This document shows, piece after piece, positions 12,780 to 23,905 of a stretch of DNA of 64,000 nucleotides. The notes below the pieces were generated by a model. It ran no database searches. It saw nothing but the letters and a program-made list of their open reading frames with translations, and had not been told where the DNA came from. The translations under genes were made by a program, and so were the position numbers. Source of the stretch: Nomia melanderi (lineage: Eukaryota; Arthropoda; Insecta; Hymenoptera; Halictidae); contig NC_134999.1 in assembly GCF_051020985.1 (NCBI RefSeq), positions 33,513,160 through 33,577,159 on the forward strand. The letters run 5' to 3'. Each line of letters opens with the position of its first letter. The first letter of the stretch is position 1.

Positions 12780-13805
12780 TATAGGATAAATTATATTAAT
12801 TCTGTTAAAATAATAATGTCGCTCGCATTAAAATCACTACCAAGTTAAATTCGAATCAAGAATTTACTTATTCACACCGAAATCGAATTATTTTTCTAAA
12901 TTGTAAATTGAAGCAAATCGGAAAATTTGAACTGAAGCACGCCATAATGACCGTTATTCTTCTACGCAGTTACAAACTCCCAAATTTTGCGAAAATATAT
13001 GATATAATCAAATATATGTAAGAAAAAGTGTTAAAACGGAAAGAAAGCAATGTAAATGTTAACAAACGACGACCGAAAAATTGAAATAGAACGACAAGAA
13101 GAGAATAACCGATAGACGCCACCGGATAAATTTCATTAATTTAAAAAGAATCATAATAGAAACCGTATTAAAGTCACTAACAAGTTAAATTCAATACAAC
13201 AATTTACTTGTTAACACCGAAATTGAATTATTTAACCAAATTGTAAATTGGAGCAAATCGGAAAATTTGAATTGAAGCACGCCACAATGACCGTTATTCT
13301 TCTACGCAATTGCTAATTCTCGAATTTCGCGAAAAATATATGATATAATCAAACATATGTAAGAAAAAGTGTTAAAACGGAAAGAAAGCAATGTAAATGT
13401 TAACAAACGACGACCGAAAAATTGATTTAGAACGGCAAGAAGAGAATAACCGATAGACGCCACCGGATACATTTTATTAATTTAAAAAAAATCATAATAG
13501 AACCCGCATTAAAATCACTACCAAGATAAATTCGATTCAAGAATTTACTTATTAACACCGAAATCGAATTATTTGACTAAATTATTAAAGCAAATCAGAA
13601 AATTTGAACTGAGGCACGCCATAATGGCCGTTATTCTTCTACGCAATTGCTAATTCTCGAATTTCGCGAACAATATATGATATAATTCAATATATATAAG
13701 AAAAACTATTTAAGAAAGAAGAAAACAATGTAAAAGTTAACAAACGACGATTAAAACACTGATATAAAACGGTAAAAAGAGAATGCCCGATAGACGCCAC
13801 AAAAA
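12780..13805 (+). repeat. 340-bp tandem repeat, about three copies
   Basis: CATTAAAATCACTACCAAG starts near 12826, 13166 and 13506, exactly 340 bp apart. Each unit continues with ACACCGAAATCGAATTATTT, CACGCCATAATGACCGTTAT and CGATAGACGCCACCGGAT. The third copy is shortened at its end. Confidence 0.9.
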
Positions 13806-15240
13806 ATTCCAAGTATGAAAAAGTATAATTACTTTGAGCGAGCTCGAAACACGTCCACCCCGTTCAGTTTCCAAAAAAGAGTGACGCTGGTTCAAGCTCG
13901 AACCGGTAACGAACCGTTGGAGAAGGGGAAAGGCCCAGGCTTCTGCGCATGCCTGACAACCGCGAATTATTACGTCACTACCTAATAAATAACTAATTTT
14001 TAATTTTTTGAAGATAACACTTTCTGGTGAAATTATTTGTTTATTGCACACAGTTAGAATTATTTTATTGCAAAAAACTGACATCAACATTTCATTAAAT
14101 TTAATTCCGGGAGCTAATTAGAGCAAAGAGATTAAAAGCTTCTAGAACATTCCAGGACATCTGCAGCGATTCATGTATCGATGGAGGACAATCGATCATC
14201 TCGAGTGGTAACGAAGTAGCACCTACTTTCTTTAGAGGGGTAATCCTCCTATTCATCCTGTATCTCCTCTAGAGACAAACATGGGTACTACTAATCAAAC
14301 CTGCAACCGCAGACGTAACCTCTAAGCTGAAGGAAGAAAACAGCGATCATGCATCCCGGCATTGTCTCCTTCAATTAGGTGTAGGCCAAGAAGAGGATTT
14401 CCATCATCTAACATGGGATACTTTGCGTTATTTATAGTTAAACTCAAGGAAAATGACATGGATTATCAAAGGATCTTCTCTGCATTTAGGCTATAAGCTC
14501 AAATAAGAGGACAACGTATATTACGATTGGTAGCATCAGATAATTAGGTTAGGAGAAGAGGGTAAGTAGATCAAACTTGGTCTGAGTTAGGACTTCGGTT
14601 TTCTTTAATATAATTTCGCTTAAACTTAATATTACACCTATAAAAGCGCGTGTTTACTCGCAATCATAGCAACCTCAAGCGGTTGGACCCGGCTTATCCC
14701 GGCTTATCTTGAATACTATTGTTCTCTGTGAAGGATCATACCGATTTAATGCTTGTGGATTTAGCACTTACTGTCATAATATTAAACACTTTGAAATGAG
14801 GTTTTTACTGTCATAATTGAATTATATTTTTTTGTAAAGTAGAAGATCTAGCATCAGTGTTTTGACATTTGACATACATGTTTCACTTTGCAGGTCTGTG
14901 TAATTCAGTAGCTAAACGTTCTATGGCTAGTATACTGATATATCGGTGTTTCGAAGTACCAGATAGAAAATTACATTTCATCAAGGAAGGATAGGATGAT
15001 CAATGATTTAAACTGAACCAACAGAAAATCTTATGGAAAGAATGTTTATGCCGATTTCGCGTATGTATCACGATGTTACTTCATTGCTGATTCAGTTCAT
15101 TTTTCCATAGATGGCGCCACTATTTTAATGGTCCGATTTTGTATGTTAAATGAACCATTCCTATTCAAATATTTTTTCACTTTATTCCGCAATTACATCT
15201 TATTTTTAATTCATTGATTACATAGTTACATGGTTTCAGA
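13806..15240. other. No gene seen
   Basis: Unique-looking sequence. The insulator-like motif ATAGATGGCGCCAC is at 15107-15120. Confidence 0.5.
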
Positions 15241-15262
15241 GAACTCTTGAACATTAATATCA

Positions 15263-16200
15263 TCATAGCACACTTTCGGTCACCCGATATACATTGGGAT
15301 GCATCTTCAGCTGCTCAAGTCTAGAACATCTACCAACACTTGCTGCTAAAACATTGTCTTCCATCTGAGAAGTTTTCGCCTGGACTTTTTCGGAAAGTTT
15401 ATCGTCTTTCGTTTGCAATTCTAGTTGCGAATAGACCTGCTGAATCATCGGAAGGACTTTGACGAAATTCAATTCTTTGTTGATCGTCTTGAGAACGTAT
15501 TACGATCGAATTCCTTCTCGACAGTTAAACGGTCGCTTCCATTGATTCGGCGGTCTCTATTCTTCATACGGAGACCTGTATTTACTGCTGTGTCAGTTAT
15601 ACTCCGCCCCTTACGTTAGCTCCAACGGCGTTTGGTTGTAAAGTGCAGATAGGCAAGGGGACTCTTCCATTCACGACGCTAGGGGCTCGGCGTGCGCCAA
15701 TAATGACCATGCGCCGAAAGTCTGGGCGGCTCGAGCATTGTGAATGGAAGAGTCCTCTTTGCACCTGTGCACTTACTTTTAAACCTAAGGCCGATGGAAC
15801 TAACGTGAGAAGCCTATAGTAAATACGTCTTACGTAATTAGTGATCCGACAAGTGTAAGGATCTGGCCAGAACCTTTTGGGAACTGGTCCAAACAACTCT
15901 TGCCACAAAGTTAATTTTACTTCAACGGTTTTCTCTTTCAGGCAGTTGCTGGGCTTGTCTTTGATGGATGTCTTTTTAAAGCGGAAAAACTTTCACCTTC
16001 GTTTTTTCTCTGGATTTTTGCAACCATTCTCGAGACACTTGGATGGGCAACCTTTGCAGGGTTAGTCATAATGGATCCATATTCATGTTCTCATGTTTTA
16101 TGGATTTTTTCCGTGACTTGAACCAAAAATTTCGGACATTTTCCTTAATTGTCGATGTTAATGATACGCTTGTTACCGACAAAGGGTTCCTTACGTTCTC
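15263..16200 (-). pseudogene. Broken coding fragments of an unidentified gene
   Basis: On the minus strand, several open fragments follow one another but lie in different frames. One starts at 16200 after a TTCGCAG acceptor. At 16058 there is a Cys-rich stretch, 'CKGCPSKCLENGCKNPEKKR'. At 15980-15777 'FKKTSIKDKPSNCLKEKTVE' leads into 'LWQELFGPVPKRFWPDPYTC'. A last piece, 15490-15263, contains 'FVKVLPMIQQVYSQLELQTK' and ends 'LKMHPNVYRVTESVL'. A foldback element (15640-15775) interrupts it and a frame change lies near 15490. The Cys pattern recalls the end of a CXC-type domain, but I cannot assign a family. It may be a decayed gene or an old transposon product. Confidence 0.35.
15640..15775. 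mobile_element. Foldback MITE, ~136 bp
   Basis: Arms of about 37 bp: AAGTGCAGATAGGCAAGGGG... at the left matches the reverse complement of the right end (...CTTTGCACCTGTGCACTT), with GACTCTTCCATTCAC as the inner arm on both sides. It sits inside the broken gene fragments on the minus strand and carries no gene. Confidence 0.6.
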
Positions 16201-16209
16201 CTGCGAAGG

Positions 16210-17860
16210 TATATGTTTATTAGAAGGATTTTATTTATTTATTAGAGAACATTTTAATTAAGATTAACTAATTCGTAAATGTCTTTGTAGATGTTCCGAG
16301 TAACGAATGTGTCATTGGAAATAGACACTGAGAGTGAATGAGAATAAAAAACAAAGTTTATTGTTAATTCTCGCAAACGTGAAGACCTGCAGTCAAGTAA
16401 CAGCAGACTGATAACTTGTTATTCATTTTGGAAGTCGGTGCAGATTGATTCGGCTCGCCTAAGCTTGACGTCCTGCTGCAGCGTCCCTCATAATTGGTAA
16501 TTATAATCCTTCAATATATTGGTACATTACTAGGGGATGATACGAGGTTGACGGACAATTTAATTCTACTTCGATACGTTTCCTAGTCCGAAATACTCGT
16601 GTAAGAATTTTATTCAACAAGATAACATTTTGAATTGATTGAATTTTGATTTACAATATTGAATTACACAGTTACTATATTTTATAACGTCTTCATTGCA
16701 GGTAGGCATTCGCTGATATAAACTTCAAGCTTTAGTGCTGGAATGGAGTTCCGAATGCTTCGCAGGAAAGAGATAATAAGATAGAAGCGGTTGAATTAAA
16801 TAGCAGCTGTCGGCGCTATAGTAGAGCTGTACTACTGAAACGTCTTTAGCACTGTGGAGGAGGGATATTTCAACGATGGAAATAGTTTTTACCTAATATA
16901 ATATTATAAAAAATAATTTTCATTGATTTGCGAACAAAAATTTTATTATACATTCATGGATTTATTCTGTAAATCACTATATAACATAACAATTTATAAA
17001 CTTATACGTGAAACTAATGTTATTAATTATGTATTGTCTTAAATAATCATAAAGATTGTACTGCAGTAATCGATTGTTCTTTGTTTATTTAACATTTAAA
17101 CCTGTATCCCATTATTCTGTAAGATTATACTTGTGATTAATATTTTAGAAAATTTGATCAATTGCAACTGAATATCATACATTACATATGCGTTTAAGTT
17201 ACAATATTTTTAGTTAAATGATGTAATATTGAAATATTTAGTCTTGAATACATTAATGTGCAATATTTTAAGTTGAGATACAGCTTTTCTTTATCAGCTA
17301 CGAAAGCCATTTCAATTTTAAATTACAGTTCAATATGAGAATACTGAACCCCCATTGACAATGTATATAATTTTCTTACATATAATGTAATATGATTTAC
17401 GGAAAATTAATTTTTATATCTGATACGACTGAAATACTATTCTATAAAAATGTGATTCGGTAAGCGTCGCGTTTTTTACACTTGCAAAACGGTTAAACGG
17501 GACATTGTTGCCGAAGGCGAAGTCAAGGAGGCCAATGGAGTACATTCCCATCGAGGATGCTGCTAGGCTAATCGGCTGCGAGATTGTATAAAATTGTATT
17601 AAGACATTGTGCGCCGATTAAATTTTAGCTACTAAAAATGCGGTCGTCGGTGACTATATTGATGCATTGTTAAACATCAATCATACTGAAATTTATAACT
17701 TATGGAAGAGAATAAGGAATTAGATTTTGTAGTTTTACTTTGGATTTATGTTATACATATGTAGAATCTTACATTAACATAGGATTAACAATTAAATAAT
17801 AGACTAAAAAACCCCCATTATCACGGGGCTGGCGCGCAATGCGTTAATAAAAAAATCAAG
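16210..17860. other. AT-rich stretch without a gene
   Basis: No supported gene. 17475-17600 has a GGTTAAACnnGnnATTGTT ... GAAGTCAAGGAGG block echoed at 17886-17930, and an ATCGAGGATGCTGCTAGGC block echoed at 22135 and 23225. Confidence 0.5.
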
Positions 17861-18040
17861 GTTCCTATAATATCGTCGAGTGCAAGCGGTTAAACAAGGA
17901 ATTGTTTTTAATGTTGAAGTCAAGGAGGTCGCGAGTATGGTGGGGACCTTCGACCTTATAAGGACAGTCTTGACAGCGGAGAGCTCAGTTCGCCGCGAAC
18001 TCTTGAACTGTGAGGATCGGGGAGGACCAGCAGACCCTCC

Positions 18041-18240
18041 TGGACTATCCTGGACTATCCTGGACTATCCTGGACTATCCTGGACTATCCTGGACTATCT
18101 TGGACTATCTTGGACTATCTTGGACTATCTTGGACTATCTTGGACTATCTTGGACTATCTTGGACTATCTTGGACTATCTTGGACTATCTTGGACTATCC
18201 TCGTCTACCCTGGAGTATCCTGGAGTATCCTGGACCTCTC
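18041..18240 (+). repeat. 10-bp minisatellite, 16 clean units
   Basis: TGGACTATCC x5, then TGGACTATCT x10, then one more C-type unit (18041-18200), followed by decayed units to 18240. Variants are grouped, not mixed. The unit length keeps three frames cycling, so the open frames over it are not evidence of a gene. Confidence 0.95.
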
Positions 18241-18889
18241 TGGGCATCAGTGGTCTACTCCTACCTTCACTCTGAGGCACTGGTGACCACTACCGACTAC
18301 CACCGATCAGTCGAGATTAATGCAGATCCATGGTGGCCAGTACTGGTGAATGCCAACGAGTGGTCCTCGGCTCCTCCTAAGCTATGTAACGATTGCGAAC
18401 AGCGATCGGTGAGTCGCATGCTCTTTTCTTTCACTCCAGTCGCCGATCATGTCGTAGGGCGAATGGTCCGTAACGGCACCGGTGGCTGGTGGTACCATTT
18501 TAGTAGTTTTTGATTTTGAGTGCAGTGACCTCGGATATGCCTCTCGAGGCATACCCGAGAGTAGTAGCATTTATTAATTTATTTCTTAGATAGGATAGGG
18601 TTTTCTTGTACATCGCGTTTAACGTTAACTGCAAATTAGCAACAATGCTCTGACTTTTTATCGGATTACGAGCAACGTAACTTTACTTTGTAGTTTCGTA
18701 TATAAGACATAACACAACCTTCAACATTGAATATTAAGATAATATGACTGAGAACTTAGTGGTGCATTAATTGTATCAATAGGTTCGGTCTAATTCTCTA
18801 TTCCTACATTTCGACTAAGATACAATCGATTGAAATGATTGACTATTCGCGTTAAAGTTTATTTTTTCGCTGGAATATCACAGTAAATA

Positions 18890-20445
18890 TCGTACAAAAA
18901 AACATTTCGCGACGGGTAGGTCTCTGAATCGAAGCAACCACCTTGTAATACATTCTTCTGATATTAGAAACAGCTGCTTCGACAAGGGGATCACCTGAGG
19001 ATTTTTGAAAATGTGTTAAAAGTTCAAAATAGATTCATTCTTATTGAAATTTTACTAAAAGTCTCATTTCCATTAAATTTCAATTTCTCTTATTCTTTTT
19101 TTGCATATTACAATATTCATATATTAGTAGACTTACCATTTATAAAATTAGACAATTAAATTCTTAATTCTGAGTCAATTATAGTCATTGTTGAAAAGCA
19201 AAGAACTTTAGTCCGTCAGAAAAATCAGAAGCTAACATGATTTTATAGCTAGGATTTTCAGGATATTGTTTCCATGTTCGTTGCTCGATCTCTCTCACGT
19301 GCCCAGGTGCTACTTGGGAGGGTGAGAGCAATGGGCATGATGAAATTGTTATTATTTAATCATGTGAGCGATGGGCAATGGCTAACGTATTATGCACGAC
19401 GTATTATCCACTTGTGTGTGTGTGGTTAGGAAGTGGAAATGCGTCGGACTTTATAATATCATGAATACTCTTTATACGTATATATTCCAGTTACTGTAAA
19501 TGAAATAAATAAATTGTTTGTGGAATATATACGCACATTTCCTTATTCCCTTACTCAGTAGAGTACGAATATTAACATATTAGAATACTTTGATCGTCCA
19601 TATGTTACCAAATGACATAAAGAACAGTAGAATTATTTTAATTTCAATGAATTGTTCCTGCCAAGTAAAATATTTTCTCAAAGATCGTTAGCCATTGCCA
19701 GTCGATTTCAGGAATTGATAAATTAGAGTATGAATGTGGTTGTTAGCGAACGTCCCTGGACGTTCTCTCTAGACGTTAGGTTCATTCGCACCCGGGTGCA
19801 TCAGTGGCAATCGTGGAATGATGTGTGTTTGTGAGAATGAGTCTTTTGCCCCTTTTCTAAATATAGCTATAGGTAGGCAGGTAGCATACTCTCTGGAATG
19901 AATGTTAGATTTAAGTAGGCAGGGGCCGGTACTGGCCTTCGTTTCTGCACGATGGTCAGTTACCGGGGAACTTGAATAATCGGTTCAAAGTTGATAGCAA
20001 AACGGAGCATGCCGTTTGCTGATCAGCCTTGATCTCGACTTTTCAAGTTCCACGTAGATACCGCGATCGCGATCGGTATCAGGCGCGATTAGGCGAAACG
20101 TTCGAAATTGCTCGATTGCACTGTCGAATGGTCGATGGCTGTTCCCGAGCCATTGGCCATTCGCTATCGAGCAAGCTCAGGGTTTCAGAAATGGCGGACT
20201 GCCGAAGAAAAGAAGAGGCGTATGCCGAAGAGGCCCCGACAAAATGTCGCTCAAGAGGGCAACTATTAATGGCGCTCCATCTTAGCATGGAGATGGAGCG
20301 TCATTTTATGTTACTACTTTGTCACTGCACTCACTTTAGCTTCAGTAGAAATAGTAGTAGTAGTAGTAGGAAAGTAGTTGTAGTTGAATCGGGCTGGCCA
20401 TAGCCGCCCCAACGTCCAGCAATGAGCATTTCGCGATTTTTAATT
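18890..20445 (-). repeat. Right arm of the large inverted duplication
   Basis: Inverted partner of 8780-10720, about 8 kb away. In both arms an acceptor-like GGGTTTCAG is followed by one shared reading frame, 'WRTAEEKKR', ending in 'GNY' and the same TAA (right arm near 20190-20270). Confidence 0.75.
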
Positions 20446-21210
20446 AGCGTTGCTAGACAAACATTCCGGTTTGAATTAGACTTCCGAATGATATAATCGC
20501 GATTTCGATTAGAGTAGTTTTTAATACTTGTCTTTTGATATTGCTTTAAAAGTAGCTTTCCATATTACAATCATCGATCGCGTTTGATTTTAATACCGTT
20601 AAATATAAAGCGTAATTATGTTAACTACCACAAAGTTCTGTTAATTTTGAGATAGCGTTGCGAATAATTGAATAAACGCGTTTGATAGAACGTAATTTAT
20701 TAGATACAATGTTCATTTATTAAAGTAGCGTCGCGAAGTCGATAGATCGCGTTCTTCTTAGTGTCGCGACAATGATTTTTCGCGTTGTCTTAGAGTTGCG
20801 TTGTACTAAATGCTCAAAAATATGCTGGTACCATAAGAACCACAAGGCAGTTTGCAATAATTACTGCAAACAGTGGTTCTTCGCGGCTAAAATAGCTGCG
20901 AACTACTGCCCACAACCAGAACGCCTGCCCCACGTTCTATCATGTAGCGTTGCGAATAATGAAATTGGTGCACGCGAGTTATTCATTTCGTATGAAATAA
21001 ATTAGAGTTGCGATCGATACTGAAACCCCCGCGTTTTAATTTTATATTTCTAAAGTAGCGTTGCGATTAATTATACAGTTTTCGCGTTTCTTATTGAGAC
21101 CTTTGCATATTTTATTAACGTGGCGAACAGTAATGCACCTCTCGCGTTTATTATTGAAATATTTGTACATTCTTTAAATTAGTGTTGCGAAAGAGATGGT
21201 CCACTCCCGC
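20446..21210 (+). repeat. Degenerate array of TAGCGTTGCGA motifs
   Basis: TAGCGTTGC(GA) or close variants at 20447, 20653, 20726, 20791, 20945, 21003, 21055 and 21180, mostly 50-80 bp apart, with TCGCG tracts between. An old minisatellite in which only the motif is well kept. Confidence 0.55.
20835..20881 (+). other. Perfect-stem hairpin inside the array
   Basis: AAGAACCAC pairs with GTGGTTCTT (9 bp) and, inside it, GTTTGCA with TGCAAAC (7 bp). It could be a cruciform or an RNA hairpin. Confidence 0.5.
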
Positions 21211-21939
21211 GATTTTTATAGCACGTATAATAGAGAGTGGACAGTCCCATTTTTTTAACATCCCTCCTTATATTTTAATATCCCTGTAGTAGAATAAAAT
21301 TTACTATCTAATAAGTGAGTTTTTGTTGCAGAGAAGCTTGAGAGGAATATGAGATGCAATTGTATGGTGAGAATGGTATCTATATTAATTTTAATTTACT
21401 TTATTTAATCCATGGTGCTTCTGTTTCAGGAAATATTAAGAAGGTTTTAGGATTTAGGCTAAATTTCTTAAATTATATTCACTTACTAATCGAGTAAGAC
21501 AATTTCTGTTGCAGGTAGGACTGAGGGGATTAGAAGATTCTACTTCTATGGGGGTAGAGCATAGAAGCAACCATTTAACGTGCAATCTTGCTGCTCGAAG
21601 AATACGCTCGGTAAAAAGTTCCTTTCCTTTTTCCCTCCATCTACTTTAATGTCAGTATAATTTTATTTTCAGCTTAATTTAATTGTACTTCTGATTTACA
21701 TAACTTTAATCGTTTTGTTGCAGACGGTAAAATATGTTACTACACAAACGCTTCTGTATCTTTTAATTAACATCTACTTATTTCAGTTCCTACCATAATC
21801 AATTTATAATCTAATTGTAATCTAATGTTAGTTTGTCATCGATGTATTATTCATTTCCCCTTAATACAATTTTTATTTTGTGTTACTGTGGCTAATTTAC
21901 AATTCCCTTGTTGCCATTTTACAAATATTTCAGAATAGA

Positions 21940-22175
21940 CTCAAGAAAGGAGACAGCCGCCGAGGGATTAGTATAACATTAAGAGAGATAGAATAAGTGC
22001 GTTAAACATAAGTCTTAGATTTAGAAAGGGAGGTCGGTGGAATTCAATGTCCACTCACCTCCCAGGGTCCCTCGCAGCAACCTCCACGTGGTGGACCTGG
22101 AAACTAGTAGCATCGCCGAAGAGTAGCTTCTATCGAGGGTGTTGCTAGACCAATAGCTGCGAATTGTGTAAAATA
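21940..22175 (+). repeat. Structured duplicated block, copy 1
   Basis: AGACTCAAGAAAGGAGACAG, hairpin GGGAGGT/ACCTCCC (22028-22063, inner GTGGA/TCCAC), hairpin GGTCC/GGACC (22066-22097), then ATCGAGGGTGTTGCTAGACC. Direct copy at 23030-23275. Confidence 0.8.
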
Positions 22176-22415
22176 TGCCGAGTAGTTATTCTTTAGCTTC
22201 ATTCTCACTTCGCTCGTTTCCATCTATCCGGTTCGCTTGACCATGTTTGCAAGTGCATCGGGCCGTGTGACGCCGGTCGGTCTGCAGTTCACGTACCTCG
22301 GTGTTCGGCCTCGCGAGTAAGATCATGACGGCCACACCGTGGGCCGGGTGTTCGCGCCGACGACCCACGGCACTGCTCTTCCTAGGATCCTACTACTTCG
22401 TAATCCGCCCCTAGT

Positions 22416-22434
22416 CCTGTGGCCTAGCCACAGG
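22416..22434 (+). other. GC-rich short hairpin
   Basis: CCTGTGGC pairs with GCCACAGG around a CTA loop, inside a locally GC-rich block (22180-22560) with no supported gene. Confidence 0.5.
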
Positions 22435-22570
22435 GCCGGGCGTCGGGAAGTTAACGGGCGCCTAAGAAGAGTACGTCGTCGTCCGCTGATCCGAAAGAGG
22501 ACGAGCATCGTAACTCGGGATTGTGGTCTGGCCGGTTGATCGCGGTTTGCTCGCGTCACCCTCCTTTTTC

Positions 22571-22801
22571 AATCAGAGACTTCTTCTCTGATTTCTCCAA
22601 TCGCCGAATCAAGGACTTCTTCCTTGATTCGCTCCCTTCGCTTCTTGGTCCGATAATTGCTCGGCATATCTGCGACCAGTGCGTAGTTTCATGCGGCGAA
22701 ACTAAGTTAGAATTAAGATTGTATCCCCTAACTTTGCTTTGCTGAATCAGAGACTTCTTCTTTGATTCGAATGACCGAATCAAGGACTTCTTCCTTGATT
22801 C
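22571..22801 (+). repeat. Four short perfect hairpins in two tandem pairs
   Basis: AATCAGAGA-CTTCT-TCTCTGATT (22571-22593), GAATCAAGGA-CTTCT-TCCTTGATTC (22606-22630), then again near 22744-22768 and 22777-22801. All share the CTTCT loop. The pairs lie about 172 bp apart. Confidence 0.8.
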
Positions 22802-23029
22802 TCTCCCTACACTGCGATGATTGTATAATATAAGTAATGCGTTGAGCGTGAACTAAGTTAGAATTAATCGTGCGAAAAAAGACGTCGATCATCCGCTCTA
22901 GGATACATCATTTCAGGCCCAAGGAAGAAGACATCGATCGTCCGCCGTGGGATACATCGCTTCATTTACTAATTATCCTATATTAATCCCATATTACTAT
23001 TTATTGCTATGTATTCTTGCATTTCAGTA

Positions 23030-23275
23030 CAGACTCAAGAAAGAAGACAGCCGCCGTGGGATTATTATTAAGTGCGATACCGATAAATGCGTTTAGAATA
23101 AGATGTAGAGTTAGGAACGGAGGTCGGTGGAATTGAATTTCCACCCACCTCCCAGGGTCTCCTCGCAGCAACCTCCACGTGGTGAGACCTGGAAACTAGC
23201 ATTATTGTCGATAGAATAATTCTTATCGAGGATCGTGCTAGGCCAATCGCTGCAAAATTGTATGATGCATGTCAC
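23030..23275 (+). repeat. Structured duplicated block, copy 2
   Basis: Same order as copy 1. Here the second hairpin is GGTCTC/GAGACC (23156-23161 with 23184-23189). Relative to copy 1 there is one extra T on the left arm and one extra A on the right, so the stem is kept. Confidence 0.8.
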
Positions 23276-23529
23276 AGTATGCCGAATAGTTATTCTCTTG
23301 TTTCACCTCCTTTTTCATCGAAGACGTGTTCTGTTACTTCTGTCATTTACTGATCAAGGACTTCATTTTCGATTCATTCCTTTTCCTTTCTTTGTCTGAT
23401 AATTCTTCGGCATTTGTGGAGCTTCCATACATTGTTGAAAATGAAAATAAATCTCTTTTAAGTTAGGTATGATCAATGCACCTTCTTTTTTTTATTTCAG
23501 TGTAGCATGTGTTCCTTTACCTACAACGA

Positions 23530-23583
23530 ATAATTCTTGCCATTCTATGTGCAGTGTATAGTGCACATTGCGGCAAGAATTAT
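23530..23583 (+). ncRNA. miRNA-precursor-like hairpin
   Basis: ATAATTCTTGCC pairs with GGCAAGAATTAT (12 bp). After an asymmetric internal loop (5 versus 3 nt), ATGTGCA pairs with TGCACAT (7 bp) around the 8-nt loop GTGTATAG. Size and shape fit a pre-miRNA. No known miRNA seed recognised. A small foldback repeat is the alternative. Confidence 0.35.
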
Positions 23584-23608
23584 CTGCTCCTGAGAAACTA
23601 CGGTTTTT

Positions 23609-23905
23609 AATGATGGCGTCATCCGTGGCAAAACGCTCAAACTCGTAGCCATATGTTACCGATATGGGTGTTCACAAGGATTGAATGTGGCGCCATCCGT
23701 GACAGAACCCGGAAACTGTTTGACAAATGTTACCGATGAAGTAATTCGTTCGGATTGACTGCTGGCGCCATCCATGGCAAAACGCTCAAACTGGTAGACA
23801 AATGTTACCGATGTCTAAATTGACTGGTATTGACTGTGGCGCCATCTGTGAAAAAATGTTCAGACTGGTAGACAACTATTACCGATGTGGGAGTACAATC
23901 GGTAT
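23609..23905 (+). repeat. 75-bp tandem repeat with GGCGCCATC core, four copies
   Basis: GGCGnCATCCGTGnCA ... GTAGACAAATGTTACCGATG starts near 23614, 23690, 23765 and 23839. GGCGCCATC is the reverse of GATGGCGCC, an insect insulator-like core. Confidence 0.85.

Larger units (their letters stand above)
21330..23240 (+). ncRNA. Candidate spliced non-coding transcript
   Basis: No open frame, but repeated acceptor-like signals are each followed by short purine-rich blocks and GT-type donors. TTGTTGCAG/AGAAGC occurs near 21332, CTGTTGCAG/GTAGGA near 21515 with GCTCG/GTAAAA near 21610, and TTTCAG/AATAGACTCAAGAAAG near 21934. A duplicated counterpart, TTTCAG/TACAGACTCAAGAAAG, lies near 23027. Inference only; transcript data would decide. 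Confidence 0.3.

Noticed and set aside
14546..14556. TTAGGTTAGG as telomeric repeat
   Set aside because: Only two units; occurs by chance.
17880..18513. Frames reading through the 10-bp minisatellite
   Set aside because: The repeat unit simply lacks stop codons in its cycling frames; sequence on both sides does not look coding.
20772..21005. Cys-rich 77-codon frame
   Set aside because: Tempting cysteine spacing, but it lies inside the decayed motif array and over a palindrome that explains part of the pattern.
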